Counted from the first letter of the stretch, positions 41,174-50,822 are shown. The stretch is DNA of 64,000 nucleotides from an uncultured Campylobacter sp. (GCF_937981295.1 NZ_CALJPC010000095.1:1-64000); one strand, 5' to 3'. The notes: a model not told the origin generated them from the sequence alone. Numbers and translations are program-made.

Positions 41174-42664
41174 ATGCAAAAGACCACGCAAGAGACCATA
41201 AATAACGTCGTTTGGAAGGCTTGCGACACGTTTCGCGGCACGATGGACGGAAGCGACTATAAAGACTATGTTTTAACGATGCTTTTCGTCAAGTATCTAT
41301 CTGATTTTTACAAAGAAAAGCTGGGGCAGCTAAGAGCCGAGTATGGCGACAAGCGTAAAAGGATCGAAGCGAAGCTAAAGAAAGAGAAATTTAAGCTTGA
41401 TGAGAGTTGCACATTTGAGTATCTTTTGGCGCACAAAGAGGCGGTAAATTTAGGCGAGATAATGAATAAAACGCTAGAAAAGATCGAAGAGGACAACAAA
41501 GACAAGCTTGAAGGCATCTTTAGGAGCATAGACTTTAACAACAAAAACAAGCTTGGCGACACGAAAGAGAGAAACGCCATCTTGCAAAATTTGCTAGAGG
41601 ATTTTAGCGATAGCAGGCTAGACCTTCGTCCGTCTATGCTTGAGGGTAACGACATAATCGGCGACGCATACGAGTATCTCATAGCTCATTTTGCAAGCGA
41701 TGCGGGCAAAAAAGGCGGAGAGTTTTACACGCCTAGCGAGGTTTCGACGCTTCTTGCGAAATTGGTCGAGCCAAAAGAGGGCGACATGATTTACGATCCT
41801 ACTTGCGGTTCCGGCTCGCTTCTTATCAAGGCTTCAAAAGAGGTCGGTAGCAAAAATTTCCGTCTTTACGGACAGGAGAAAAACGGCCAAACTCACGCAC
41901 TTTGTAAGATGAATATGTTCTTGCACGAGATAAACGACGCCGTTATCGAGTGGGGCGACACGATCAGAAACCCGCTCCACCTGCAAGATAACCTTATCAA
42001 AACATTTGACGTAGTTGTAGCAAACCCTCCATTTAGTCTAGATAAATGGGGCGCTGATTTTGCTGGGAGCGATCCTTTTATGAGATTTAGCGGCTATGCC
42101 TTGCCGCCAAAGAGCAAGGGCGACTACGCATTTGTCGTGCATATGATAAAAAGCCTAAATAAAAACGGCAAAATGGGCGTCGTGCTTCCGCACGGCGTGC
42201 TATTTCGCAGATCTAGCGAGGGCAAGATACGCCAAAAGCTGATCGAGGAAAATTTGCTTGACGCCGTTATCGGCCTACCGGCAAATCTATTTTACGGCAC
42301 GAGTATACCTGCTTGCATACTAGTTTTTAAGAAAAACCGCACAAACGAAGACGTGCTATTTATCGACGCTAGCAAAGAATTTGAAAAGGGCAAAAACCAA
42401 AACTCCCTAACCGCTCAAAATATCGACAAAATAATCTCCACCTATAAAAATAGAAGCGAGATAGAAAAATACTCTCACCTAGCAAGCCTTAGCGAGATAA
42501 AAGATAACGACTACAACCTAAATATCCCTCGCTACGTCGATACTTTTGAAGAAGAAGAGGCTGTGGATATTGAGGCGACTAAAAAAGAGATTTCACGCCT
42601 TGAAGCCGAGCTAAAAAGCGTTCAAAACAAGATGAGCGAGTATCTTGCGGAGCTTGGGTTATGA
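41174..42664 (+). CDS. hsdM: Type I restriction–modification methyltransferase subunit
   Basis: A 496-residue N6-adenine DNA methylase. An N-terminal helical HsdM domain (about 5–150) precedes the methylase core: SAM-binding DPTCGSGS (208–215) and catalytic NPPF in VVANPPFSLDKWG (about 283). The C-terminal coiled coil (EATKKEISRLEAELKSVQNKMSEYL) should contact HsdS. Starts one base after the half-size specificity gene and overlaps rhuM by four bases (ATGA). Confidence 0.97.
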   Translation: MQKTTQETINNVVWKACDTFRGTMDGSDYKDYVLTMLFVKYLSDFYKEKLGQLRAEYGDKRKRIEAKLKKEKFKLDESCTFEYLLAHKEAVNLGEIMNKTLEKIEEDNKDKLEGIFRSIDFNNKNKLGDTKERNAILQNLLEDFSDSRLDLRPSMLEGNDIIGDAYEYLIAHFASDAGKKGGEFYTPSEVSTLLAKLVEPKEGDMIYDPTCGSGSLLIKASKEVGSKNFRLYGQEKNGQTHALCKMNMFLHEINDAVIEWGDTIRNPLHLQDNLIKTFDVVVANPPFSLDKWGADFAGSDPFMRFSGYALPPKSKGDYAFVVHMIKSLNKNGKMGVVLPHGVLFRRSSEGKIRQKLIEENLLDAVIGLPANLFYGTSIPACILVFKKNRTNEDVLFIDASKEFEKGKNQNSLTAQNIDKIISTYKNRSEIEKYSHLASLSEIKDNDYNLNIPRYVDTFEEEEAVDIEATKKEISRLEAELKSVQNKMSEYLAELGL

Positions 42665-43644
42665 GCGATATAGTTATATACAAAACCGACAATTTAGACA
42701 TAAAAGTCAAAGTATCAAACGAAAGCATTTGGCTCTCAGCCGCTCAAATATCTGAAATTTTTGGCGTAGGAAAATCCGCCATAAGCAAACACATAAAAAA
42801 TATTTTGTTTGAAAAAGAGCTTGACGAAAAAGAAGTTGTTTCCATTTTGGAAACAACTGGAGCTGATGGCAAAAGATATCAAGTAAAATATTACAATCTA
42901 AAAATGATCATATCTATAGGATATCGTCTTAGAAACAGCGAGCAAGCGGTTCGTTTTAGGATCTGGGCTACTGGAATTTTAAACGAATATCTAATCAAGG
43001 GCTTTGCTATGGATGATGAGCGACTAAAAAGCCCAGACCAACCGCTTAATGATTATTTTGATGAGCTACTTGAGCGCATTAGAGATATCAGAGCTAGTGA
43101 GCGCAGGTTTTATCAAAAAGTAACAAACATTTACGCAAAATGCAGTATAGATTATGATCCAAATTCACAGATCACAAAGCAGTTTTACGCAAAAGTTCAA
43201 GATAAATTTCACTATGCCATGACCGGATTTACAGCGTGCGAGATAATATTTAAAAGAGCCGACGCAACTAAACCGAATATGGGATTATTTAGCTTTAAAA
43301 ATGCTCCGCTTGGCAAAATAAGAAAGTCTGATATATTGGTAGCTAAAAATTATCTTAGCGCAGACGAGCTAGATAGCTACAACAGAATAGTAGAGATGTA
43401 TCTAAATTTCGCCGAATTTCAAGCGAAAAATAAAAAAACCATGACGCAAAAAGAGTGGATAAAAAAGCTGGATGATTTTTTAAACCTCAATGAAAAAGAG
43501 ATATTAGATAATAACGGCTCAATAAGTAGAGAGAGTGCCGAAAAACATGCATTAGAGGAGTTTGAAAAATTTAAAAAAATGCAAGACAAATGCGATATTT
43601 CTGACTTTGATAAATTTGTTAAAAAACTAGAGAGTAGAAAATGA
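42661..43644 (+). CDS. rhuM: RhuM family protein within the hsd operon
   Basis: A 327-residue protein of the RhuM family, first named from a Salmonella pathogenicity island. The N-terminal half holds a KilA-N/Bro-like region with a helix-turn-helix (WLSAAQISEIFGVGKSAISKHIKNI) and GYRLRNSEQAVRFRIWATGILNEYLIKGFAMDD, the family hallmark; the C-terminal half is helical with Lys/Glu-rich ends. Extra genes of this kind recur inside Campylobacter hsd loci. Its HTH makes it a candidate regulator binding the repeats at the operon promoter; this is inference. Four-base overlaps at both ends. Confidence 0.9.
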   Translation: MSDIVIYKTDNLDIKVKVSNESIWLSAAQISEIFGVGKSAISKHIKNILFEKELDEKEVVSILETTGADGKRYQVKYYNLKMIISIGYRLRNSEQAVRFRIWATGILNEYLIKGFAMDDERLKSPDQPLNDYFDELLERIRDIRASERRFYQKVTNIYAKCSIDYDPNSQITKQFYAKVQDKFHYAMTGFTACEIIFKRADATKPNMGLFSFKNAPLGKIRKSDILVAKNYLSADELDSYNRIVEMYLNFAEFQAKNKKTMTQKEWIKKLDDFLNLNEKEILDNNGSISRESAEKHALEEFEKFKKMQDKCDISDFDKFVKKLESRK

Positions 43645-44765
43645 AAAGCGAATTTAAAAATTTACCGAGTGGGTGGAGGGTTGTGAAGCTTGAAAAGGTT
43701 GCGCCATTACAAAGAGGATATGATTTGCCAACCGATAATATTAAAGAAGGTTTATATCCAGTAGTATATTCTAACGGCATATTGAGATTTCATAATGAAT
43801 TTAAAGCTAAAGCCCCAGGCGTTATAACTGGGAGATCTGGGACTATTGGAAAAGTAGTATATGTTGAGGAGGATTATTGGCCACATAATACTTCGCTGTG
43901 GGTTACAAATTTTTACGACAATAACCCCAAATTTATCTACTATATGTATATCACCCTTAATTTAGCAAGATTTAGTGCTGGTTCCGGCGTTCCAACATTA
44001 AACAGAAATGATATACATGCACAAACAATCCCGCTTCCGCCATTAGACGAGCAAGAAAAGATAGCGGAAATTTTATCTACTTGGGATGAGGCTATAAATT
44101 TAACTATAAATTTGATAGAAAACAAAAAGCGGTTTAAAAAAGCTCTTATGCAAATTTTACTTACAGCCAAAATCCGCTTTCCTGAGTTCAAAGACGAGTG
44201 GAAAGAAACAAAACTTGGAAAATGTTTAAAAGAAAAAAGTGATCGAAATACTAAAAATATTGATTTGGTTTTAAGTGTAACAAATAAATTTGGATTTGTA
44301 ACTCAAGTTGAGTATTTTGATAAAAGCGTTGCTAGTGACAATATGACAAATTATAAAATCGTTAAAAAGGGAAATTTTGCCTACAACCCTTCGAGAATAA
44401 ATGTCGGTTCTATTGCTTTACTGGAAAGCTATGAAATCGGAATTCTGAGTCCTATGTATGTTGTTTTTGAGTGCCTGAAAAATTCAGATAATCGTTTTTT
44501 AAAATTTTGGTTTCAAAGCCATAATTTTATTGGTAATTTATATAAATATTTAGCTGGAAGCGTTAGGAAAAGTTTGAATTTTAAAGATATGAAAACAATC
44601 TCAATAAAACTCCCAAATTTAAACGAGCAACAAAAAATCGCAGAGGTTTTGGCGGCTTGCGATGACGAGATAAATTTACTAAATTTAAAGCTAGAAAATT
44701 TAAAAAAACAAAAACAAGGCTTGATGCAAAAACTACTAAGCGGAAAGATAAGGGTAAGAATATGA
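43641..44765 (+). CDS. hsdS: Type I restriction–modification specificity subunit
   Basis: A 374-residue protein with two target-recognition domains (about 8–135 and 188–325), each followed by a conserved helix (DEQEKIAEILSTWDEAINLTINLIENKKRFKKALMQ and NEQQKIAEVLAACDDEINLLNLKLENLKKQKQGLMQKLLSGKIR). The two helices pair to hold the domains apart and bind two HsdM. It sets the DNA sequence recognised by the complex. Much more AT-rich than the flanking genome, as usual for exchanged specificity genes. Confidence 0.95.
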   Translation: MKSEFKNLPSGWRVVKLEKVAPLQRGYDLPTDNIKEGLYPVVYSNGILRFHNEFKAKAPGVITGRSGTIGKVVYVEEDYWPHNTSLWVTNFYDNNPKFIYYMYITLNLARFSAGSGVPTLNRNDIHAQTIPLPPLDEQEKIAEILSTWDEAINLTINLIENKKRFKKALMQILLTAKIRFPEFKDEWKETKLGKCLKEKSDRNTKNIDLVLSVTNKFGFVTQVEYFDKSVASDNMTNYKIVKKGNFAYNPSRINVGSIALLESYEIGILSPMYVVFECLKNSDNRFLKFWFQSHNFIGNLYKYLAGSVRKSLNFKDMKTISIKLPNLNEQQKIAEVLAACDDEINLLNLKLENLKKQKQGLMQKLLSGKIRVRI

Positions 44766-44774
44766 GCAGTAGAT

Positions 44775-45803
44775 TTGTTGGATTTTAATGATGTAAAGAA
44801 GCAAATTCTAGAGGATAAAAATAGGCATTTGCTTTTGGGTAATGGATTTAGCATGGCATATGACATCAAAAGATTTTCTTTTACTAGTTTGTTACAAAGT
44901 GCCGTAGACAAGAAGCTTATAAAAGAAACGGACTCTATGTATAAAGTGTTTGAAGAATTTAATACTAAAGATTTTGAGGAGGTCATTAAATTACTAGAAA
45001 CTTCTGTTAGGGTGTTAAAGCATTATGGTATTGTAGGGGAGGAAGATGAGCAAAAAATATTAAATGATTCAGGTTCTCTAAAAAATCATTTGGTTGAAAT
45101 CATAACAAATAACCACCAAGAAAAGATTACAAATATAACCGACGCTGAATTTGAAAATAGTATAAATTTTATAAAGGATTTTAAATCTATATATACTCTA
45201 AATTATGATTTATTGTTATATTGGACTTGCATGAAATTAAAAGCGCTTGTAGACAATGAAAAAATAAAAGACTCTAGTCTCGTGGTAAGTGATGGCTTTT
45301 GCAGCTCTGGTAATAATGGAGACGACTATGTCATTTACGCAAATGATAGTAGTGTGAAGCAAAATATTTTCTTTTTACATGGTGGGCTGCATATATTTGA
45401 TAAACAAAATGAGATTATAAAAAATACGTATTGCAGAACCGACAAACCACTTAAAGAGCAAACACTAGAAAATTTAGATAAAAATATATATCCTATTTTT
45501 GTTTCAGAAGGAACTAGTGAACAAAAGAAAGCAAAAATCATACACAATGCCTATTTAAACCATTGTTATAAAAGCTTATCAAAAATTAGTGGAAGTCTTG
45601 TAATTTTTGGAACAATGTTAAAAAATGGAGACGAACATATTAGGGAGGCAATAATAAGAAGCAAAGTAAAAAATATCTATATTGGAATTTCAAATGAAAG
45701 TGCAATTAATAATTTTGATGATTTTATAGATAAATGCACTCATTTAAAAGATAAAAAAGAAGTAAAATTCTATAACTATAAGACAGCAAAAGTTTGGAGA
45801 TGA
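44775..45803 (+). CDS. DUF4917 (SIR2-like) protein in the hsd operon
   Basis: A 342-residue protein. LLLGNGFSMAY near residue 20 and YTLNYDLLLYW near 140 are the nucleotide-pocket motifs of DUF4917, a SIR2-like family; INFFLHGGLHIF-like and GSLVIFGTMLKNGDEHI follow the SIR2-fold pattern. SIR2-like enzymes in defence loci often destroy NAD upon infection. It lies in the same frame as hsdS directly after its TGA, with only TTG starts available (44775 or 44778) and a weak ribosome site, so reinitiation is likely. Strongly AT-rich. Function here is inference. Confidence 0.75.
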   Translation: MLDFNDVKKQILEDKNRHLLLGNGFSMAYDIKRFSFTSLLQSAVDKKLIKETDSMYKVFEEFNTKDFEEVIKLLETSVRVLKHYGIVGEEDEQKILNDSGSLKNHLVEIITNNHQEKITNITDAEFENSINFIKDFKSIYTLNYDLLLYWTCMKLKALVDNEKIKDSSLVVSDGFCSSGNNGDDYVIYANDSSVKQNIFFLHGGLHIFDKQNEIIKNTYCRTDKPLKEQTLENLDKNIYPIFVSEGTSEQKKAKIIHNAYLNHCYKSLSKISGSLVIFGTMLKNGDEHIREAIIRSKVKNIYIGISNESAINNFDDFIDKCTHLKDKKEVKFYNYKTAKVWR

Positions 45804-45806
45804 AAT

Positions 45807-48800
45807 ATGACCCCCGATACTTCAGAAAACAAAATCCAGCAAAACAGCATAAATTTACTTCAAAGCTTGGGCTATAAATTTATAAGTAGGGAGGAAAATT
45901 TAAAGCTTCGCGGCGGTAAAACAAGCGAGGTTTTGTTTAGAGAAATTTTAACCAAAAAGCTTAGTGGGATAAATGGCTACGAGTATAAGGGCAAGAGATA
46001 TGAATTTAGCCAAAGTAACGTTTTAAAGGCGGTCGATGAGCTAGCGGGAGTGTCTTTAAACGAAGGGCTAATGATCGCAAATGAAAGGATCACGAATTTG
46101 CTATTGCTCGGCACCAGTTTAGAAGAAAATTTAGAAGACGGCACAAAAAGGAGCTTCTCTTTTAAATTTATAGACTTTGAAAATTTACAAAACAACGACT
46201 TTTACGTAACGGAAGAATTTGAAGTAAGCAGGGCAAATCAAAGCGATAGCGCAAAAAACAGAAGGCCTGATCTCGTACTTTTTATAAACGGCATACCAAT
46301 AGTCGTGATCGAGCTTAAAAAATCAAGCGTGAGCCTTGAAAACGGCATAAAGCAGCTAGAAAAAGAGCAGGGCAAAGATGAGATAGCGCACCTTTTTAAA
46401 TACATCCAGCTAACTATCGCGGCAAATGGAAGTGGGGCAAGATATGGCACAACTGGCACGCCGTTTAAATTTTATAGCGTGTGGAAAGAGCAAAACGGAG
46501 CAAATGAGAGCCTAAAGGACGCGATAAAAGATAGAAAGATATGTGCTCTTGATACTACGCTCTTTTCGCTGTTGTCTAAAGATAGGCTACTAAGGCTAAT
46601 TAGGCACTATATATTGTTTGATAAAAGGATGAAGAAAGTTTGCCGCTATCAGCAGTTTTTCGCTATCGAAGAGACGCTAAAGAGGGTATCAGCGAAAAAA
46701 GAGGGCGCAAGAGTGGGCGGACTCATCTGGCACACGCAAGGAAGCGGCAAGTCGCTCACTATGGTAATGCTAGCAAAGCTTTTAAAGCAAATTTATCCAA
46801 ACTCAAAGGTTGTCGTCGTAACCGACAGGATAGATCTAGATGAACAGATACACGAAACTTTTAAAAACACGGATATAAAGGCGGGGAGAGCAAGTAGCGG
46901 AAGCGATCTGATAGAAAAGCTACAAGGCGGGGTTAGCGTGATAACTACGCTCGTGCATAAATTTGAAAAAGTGCAAAGTCAAAAGGTAGTGATAAGAGAT
47001 AGCGATATATTTGTGCTAGTGGATGAGAGCCACCGCACGCAAGGCGGCGATCTGCATAAGGCTATGAAAAAGGCGTTGCCTCTTGCTTGCTATATAGGAT
47101 TTACCGGAACGCCGCTTTTAAAGCGCGAGAAAAATAGTTTTGCTAAATTTGGCGGAGAGATACATAGATATACGATAGACGATGCGGTCAAAGATGGTGC
47201 CGTTTTGCCGCTACTTTACGAGGGGCGATACGTCGGTCAAAAGGTGCTTGATGCTGATGGGCTAAGTAGGAAATTTGATCTCATATCAAGAGAGCTAAGC
47301 GATGAGGCTAAAAGAGACCTGCAACAAAAGTGGGCGAGGTTTGAGCGTGTGGCGTCGAGCGAACAAAGGCTAGAGCTCATAGCGTTAGATATCAACGAGC
47401 ATTTTAAAAAGAGTTTAAAGATGGCAAAAGGCGGCTTTAAAGCGATGTTAGCTACGCAAAGAAAATACGACGCCATAAAATATCATCAGATATTTGAAGA
47501 GTACGGAGAGATAAGAACTGCTTACGTGATCTCAAGCAACGAGCACGAGGAGCTTAAGGGTGGGCATAGAGAGTATGTCGCAAAGGCGTGGCAAGAGACG
47601 ATAAAAGAGTACGGTAGCGAGGAGGTATATCTAAAATATGTCAAGAACGAATTCGTTTACGGCGACGAGATAGATCTGCTTATCGTCGTGGATAAGCTTT
47701 TAACGGGATTTGACGCGCCAAGAGCAAGCACGCTTTATATAGATAAACAGCTAAAAGAGCATAATCTGCTTCAGGCCATAGCTAGGGTAAATAGGCTTTA
47801 TGACGGAAAAGATTATGGCTATATTATTGATTATAGAGGGCTTTTAGGCGAGCTTGATGAAGCGCTTACTAGCTATGCGTCGCTAAGTGGTTTTGACCCG
47901 GAGGATCTAAGTGGAGCCGTGATAGACGTAAGAAGCGAGATAATAAAGGCAAAGACCTACTATACTCATTTAGACGGGCTTTTTAGCGATGTCAAATTTA
48001 AAGACGACTTAGAAAGCTATGTGGCGGTTTTAGAGGACGTGCAAAAAAGAGACGACTTTAAAGAGTGGCTGTCGCAGTTTGCTAGAGCTTTTAAACTAGC
48101 GCTTTCGAGTGAGAAAATTTGCGATATCTTAAGCGAAGAGGAGATAAAAGCTTATAAGCAAAAGGTTAAATTTTATAACGAACTAAGAAAGACGGTGCAA
48201 CTAAGATATCACGAGGCTTGCGATTTTGGTAAATACGAAGCGCAGATGCAAAAGCTACTTGATACTTATGTGAGCGCAAAAGAGGTCAATGAGCTTACGA
48301 AGCTCGTAAATATCTTTGAGACGGAATTTGATGATGAGGTGCAAAGAATCGAAGGCAAAAATGCAAAAGCCGATACGATAATCAGTGCCGTAAGTGCGGT
48401 GGTAAAAGAAAAAATGGAGTCAAATCCGGCGTTTTATAAATCAATAGCCAAACAGATACAAGATGTCATCGACGAGTATAAGGCTAAAAGACTTAGCGAA
48501 GAAGAAAAACTTGCCAAAGCAAAACAGTTAAAGGATCTGATAACAGGAGCTTTAAAACCAAACGAAGATAGATATCCAAAAGAGTTTAACGGCAAGAAAA
48601 TTTTGTTTGCCATTTATGATAACTTGCTTGATATTTTAGGCAATGTGGAGCTTGAGGGTATAGAGTCGGTTGCTAAAAATTTGAGCGTGAAATTTTATGA
48701 AATTTACGAAGAGGCCTCAAAAAAACCAGAATGGCACAAAAATAAAGACGTAGAAAATGAGATAACAAGCGCGATGGAGGATGCTCTTTGGGACGTAGAG

Positions 48801-48884
48801 GATGAATACGGTGTTTCTATCGACGATAAAGAGAAAATTTATCAAACTATCCGTGGTATAGGGATAAGCTTTTATGCAAAGTGA
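45807..48884 (+). CDS. hsdR: Type I restriction endonuclease subunit
   Basis: A 1025-residue motor-nuclease. The PD-(D/E)XK nuclease is at the N terminus (RRPDLVLFINGIPIVVIELKK; Asp155, Glu169, Lys171). The SF2 translocase follows: Walker A QGSGKS (311–316), VVVTDRIDLDEQI, DEAD-like VDESHRTQ, FTGTPLL and AIARVNRLYDGKDYGYIIDYRG. A long helical C-terminal domain docks on the methylase. The length is full and the frame intact, so restriction should be active. Starts three bases after the DUF4917 stop. Confidence 0.97.
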   Translation: MTPDTSENKIQQNSINLLQSLGYKFISREENLKLRGGKTSEVLFREILTKKLSGINGYEYKGKRYEFSQSNVLKAVDELAGVSLNEGLMIANERITNLLLLGTSLEENLEDGTKRSFSFKFIDFENLQNNDFYVTEEFEVSRANQSDSAKNRRPDLVLFINGIPIVVIELKKSSVSLENGIKQLEKEQGKDEIAHLFKYIQLTIAANGSGARYGTTGTPFKFYSVWKEQNGANESLKDAIKDRKICALDTTLFSLLSKDRLLRLIRHYILFDKRMKKVCRYQQFFAIEETLKRVSAKKEGARVGGLIWHTQGSGKSLTMVMLAKLLKQIYPNSKVVVVTDRIDLDEQIHETFKNTDIKAGRASSGSDLIEKLQGGVSVITTLVHKFEKVQSQKVVIRDSDIFVLVDESHRTQGGDLHKAMKKALPLACYIGFTGTPLLKREKNSFAKFGGEIHRYTIDDAVKDGAVLPLLYEGRYVGQKVLDADGLSRKFDLISRELSDEAKRDLQQKWARFERVASSEQRLELIALDINEHFKKSLKMAKGGFKAMLATQRKYDAIKYHQIFEEYGEIRTAYVISSNEHEELKGGHREYVAKAWQETIKEYGSEEVYLKYVKNEFVYGDEIDLLIVVDKLLTGFDAPRASTLYIDKQLKEHNLLQAIARVNRLYDGKDYGYIIDYRGLLGELDEALTSYASLSGFDPEDLSGAVIDVRSEIIKAKTYYTHLDGLFSDVKFKDDLESYVAVLEDVQKRDDFKEWLSQFARAFKLALSSEKICDILSEEEIKAYKQKVKFYNELRKTVQLRYHEACDFGKYEAQMQKLLDTYVSAKEVNELTKLVNIFETEFDDEVQRIEGKNAKADTIISAVSAVVKEKMESNPAFYKSIAKQIQDVIDEYKAKRLSEEEKLAKAKQLKDLITGALKPNEDRYPKEFNGKKILFAIYDNLLDILGNVELEGIESVAKNLSVKFYEIYEEASKKPEWHKNKDVENEITSAMEDALWDVEDEYGVSIDDKEKIYQTIRGIGISFYAK

Positions 48885-49536
48885 CGTAAAAATCATCAAA
48901 AAAGATGTAAAAAATATCACTTTAAAAGTTAGACCAAACGGCGAAGCGATACTAACCGCGCCAAATTCAGCAAGCGATGAGCATATAAAATTTATCATGC
49001 AAAAAAGAGCCAAGTGGATATCGCAAAAACGGGCGTTTTTTGCTTCGTTTAAGACGCCGCAAAAAGAGTATGTAAGCGGTGAGGATTTTAGGTATCTTGG
49101 GCGAAGCTACCGGTTAAAAGTGGTGCAGTCTAAGGAGGAGCGCGTAAAGCTACAAAGAGGTTATCTGGAGCTATTTGTAAAAGATAAAAGCGACCTAAAG
49201 CGAAAAGAAAATTTGATTTATGAGTGGTATCATGAAAAGGCGATGCTATATTTTTTTAACATCTTGCAAGAGTTTAACAAGATAGTAAAGCAAGATATCA
49301 AAAGCGTAAAAATAAGGCAGATGAAAACAAGATGGGGAAGCTGCAATCCCTATAAGTCATATATAAATTTAAACATAGAGCTCATCAAAAAACCAAAAGC
49401 GTGCATCGAATATGTAGTTTTTCATGAACTTGTTCATTTGGTGCACCCAAGTCACTCCAAACAATTTTACGATTATTTGTTTCTTTATATGAGTGACTGG
49501 GAAAAGCGTAAGAAAATTTTAGAGCGCTCCCTCTGA
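48874..49536 (+). CDS. YgjP/DUF45-type zinc metallopeptidase of the hsd operon
   Basis: A 220-residue protein. The zinc motif HELVH (184–188) with a third His in HSKQFYDYLF, and the WGSC signature (154–157), define the DUF45/YgjP (M48-related) family. Members are often the last gene of type I restriction operons; their role there is not established. It overlaps hsdR by 11 bases and ends at a hairpin terminator. Confidence 0.9.
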   Translation: MQSDVKIIKKDVKNITLKVRPNGEAILTAPNSASDEHIKFIMQKRAKWISQKRAFFASFKTPQKEYVSGEDFRYLGRSYRLKVVQSKEERVKLQRGYLELFVKDKSDLKRKENLIYEWYHEKAMLYFFNILQEFNKIVKQDIKSVKIRQMKTRWGSCNPYKSYINLNIELIKKPKACIEYVVFHELVHLVHPSHSKQFYDYLFLYMSDWEKRKKILERSL

Positions 49537-49569
49537 TATATAAATATTGCGAAAAAATAATGTTATGGA

Positions 49570-49604
49570 TTTAGGCTTTTGAAATTTTACTTTAAAAGCC
49601 TAAA
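49570..49604. terminator. Bidirectional hairpin between the hsd operon and rhodanese gene
   Basis: TTTAGGCTTTT (49570–49580) pairs perfectly with AAAAGCCTAAA (49594–49604). It lies between two converging genes, 34 and 8 bases from their stops, and offers A/T runs on both sides. Confidence 0.6.
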
Positions 49605-49611
49605 TTCTAAT

Positions 49612-50325
49612 TTACTTCACCAACTCGTAATTATACTCTTTCGTGCCGTCGAGTAGATTTGTAACGTTGTAGCCTCGCTCGTTTAGGGCTTTGGCTAGCT
49701 TGGCGCTGCGGTTGCCGCTGTAGCAGTGCGTGATTATCCTTTTGTCTTTGTTGGCCTCAAGCACGTCCTTGTAGTTTTCCAAAGGCTCGCCGTATGGGAT
49801 ATTTATCGCGCCCTTCATATGCCCCGCGTCGTAGTCCTGCTTCTGCCTAGCATCGATGATCAGCACATTCGGCTCATTTGCTATTTTCAAAAATCCCTCC
49901 GCGTTTATGCTGCCGACCTTATACAGCTCATAGTTATACTGCTTCACGCCTGGCGCATTCATAAGCATACTAAAGCCCTTTTGTTTAAGCAGATCAAGCG
50001 CCTTGCCGCTGCGGTTGCCGGTGTTGCAATAAAGCACGACATTTCTATCCTTGTAGGCGCTTATCTCGTCCAGCCTGCTTTCAAGCTCTCCGAGCGGGAT
50101 GTTGATCGCGTGCTTTAGGTGACCTGCAGCATATTCCTCCGCGCTTCTAACGTCGATGACTAGATAATTTTCTTTAGCCCTATTGTCCTCCTCTATCGCC
50201 GATAGCGCTACGCCGCTTATGGCGTGGCCGCTAGGCTGCTGCGTCTCGGCGCCGCAAGTCGCAAAAGATCCCAATGCTGCCAGCAAAACCGCGCTTTTTA
50301 AAATTTTGTGAGAAATAAATTTCAT
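49612..50325 (-). CDS. Periplasmic double-rhodanese-domain protein
   Basis: A 237-residue protein with a signal peptide (LKSAVLLAALGSFATCGAE) and two rhodanese domains. Both have a loop cysteine: Cys100 in LYCNTGNRSGKA and Cys201 in THCYSGNRSAKL; both keep the VIDVR/IIDAR and GHLKHAINIP/GHMKGAINIP motifs. Active sites of this CxxGNRS form usually belong to persulfide carriers rather than thiosulfate:cyanide enzymes. The six-residue loop is sulfur-specific by length. AAAGGAAAC precedes the ATG. Confidence 0.9.
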   Translation of the reverse strand: MKFISHKILKSAVLLAALGSFATCGAETQQPSGHAISGVALSAIEEDNRAKENYLVIDVRSAEEYAAGHLKHAINIPLGELESRLDEISAYKDRNVVLYCNTGNRSGKALDLLKQKGFSMLMNAPGVKQYNYELYKVGSINAEGFLKIANEPNVLIIDARQKQDYDAGHMKGAINIPYGEPLENYKDVLEANKDKRIITHCYSGNRSAKLAKALNERGYNVTNLLDGTKEYNYELVK

Positions 50326-50675
50326 ATGTTTCCTTTAAATTTTAGCTTTTAAAGCGGGGGGATTATATCAAAAAATTTAGCTAAATAGTGTGAATCTGCG
50401 CGGAATGTGATAGGTTATGCTGATACGGATTACCGATGTGAAAACGCGAAAGAGACTCGAATAAAAAACTTTTGCCAAAATATCTTAAAGGCTCGTAGGT
50501 AAAGATACTTTGCGTAAATTTATCTTTTAGAGACGGAGCAACAAATTCAAAAAAACTCACATTTGCCCGAAGGTAAATTTTATGCTTTTGCTAATTTTCA
50601 TTATTTTTCAAGTATAAGTAAGATATAATCTCGAACTTTTTGGGGCGCCGTTGCGGCTCTTAAAGGGATTAAAGA
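50326..50675. other. Spacer between rhodanese gene and tRNA-Met
   Basis: About 350 bases. Holds a good plus-strand -10 (TATAAT at 50624–50629) that no sense-strand gene nearby explains; see findings. No protein gene is supportable. Confidence 0.5.
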
Positions 50676-50752
50676 TGGTGTCAAGAGAGAGACTTGAACT
50701 CTCGACCTCCGGCTTATGAGACCAGCGCTCTAACCAGCTGAGCTACCTTGAC
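50676..50752 (-). tRNA. tRNA-Met (CAT anticodon), elongator type
   Basis: 77 nt including encoded CCA. Acceptor GTCAAGG/TCTTGAC, then TAGCTCAGCTGG, anticodon loop CTCATAA (CAT) and T arm GAGAG-TTCAAGT-CTCTC. A paired G1–C72 and the absence of GGG/CCC in the anticodon stem argue against initiator. A lysidine-type tRNA-Ile2 has the same anticodon and cannot be excluded. Confidence 0.9.
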
Positions 50753-50822
50753 ACGTGAAAAGAAATGGCAAGTATAGCTAAATATTCTTATTTTTAATTG
50801 AAACACTTTAAAAGGAGAGAAA

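Noticed and set aside
40588..44765. Phase-variable tracts or inverted repeats in the hsdS genes
   Set aside because: No G/C homopolymer of eight or more and no long inverted repeat shared by the two specificity genes was seen.
50674..50718. Mini-ORF with a good ribosome site opposite tRNA-Met
   Set aside because: Fourteen codons complementary to a tRNA; expected by chance.
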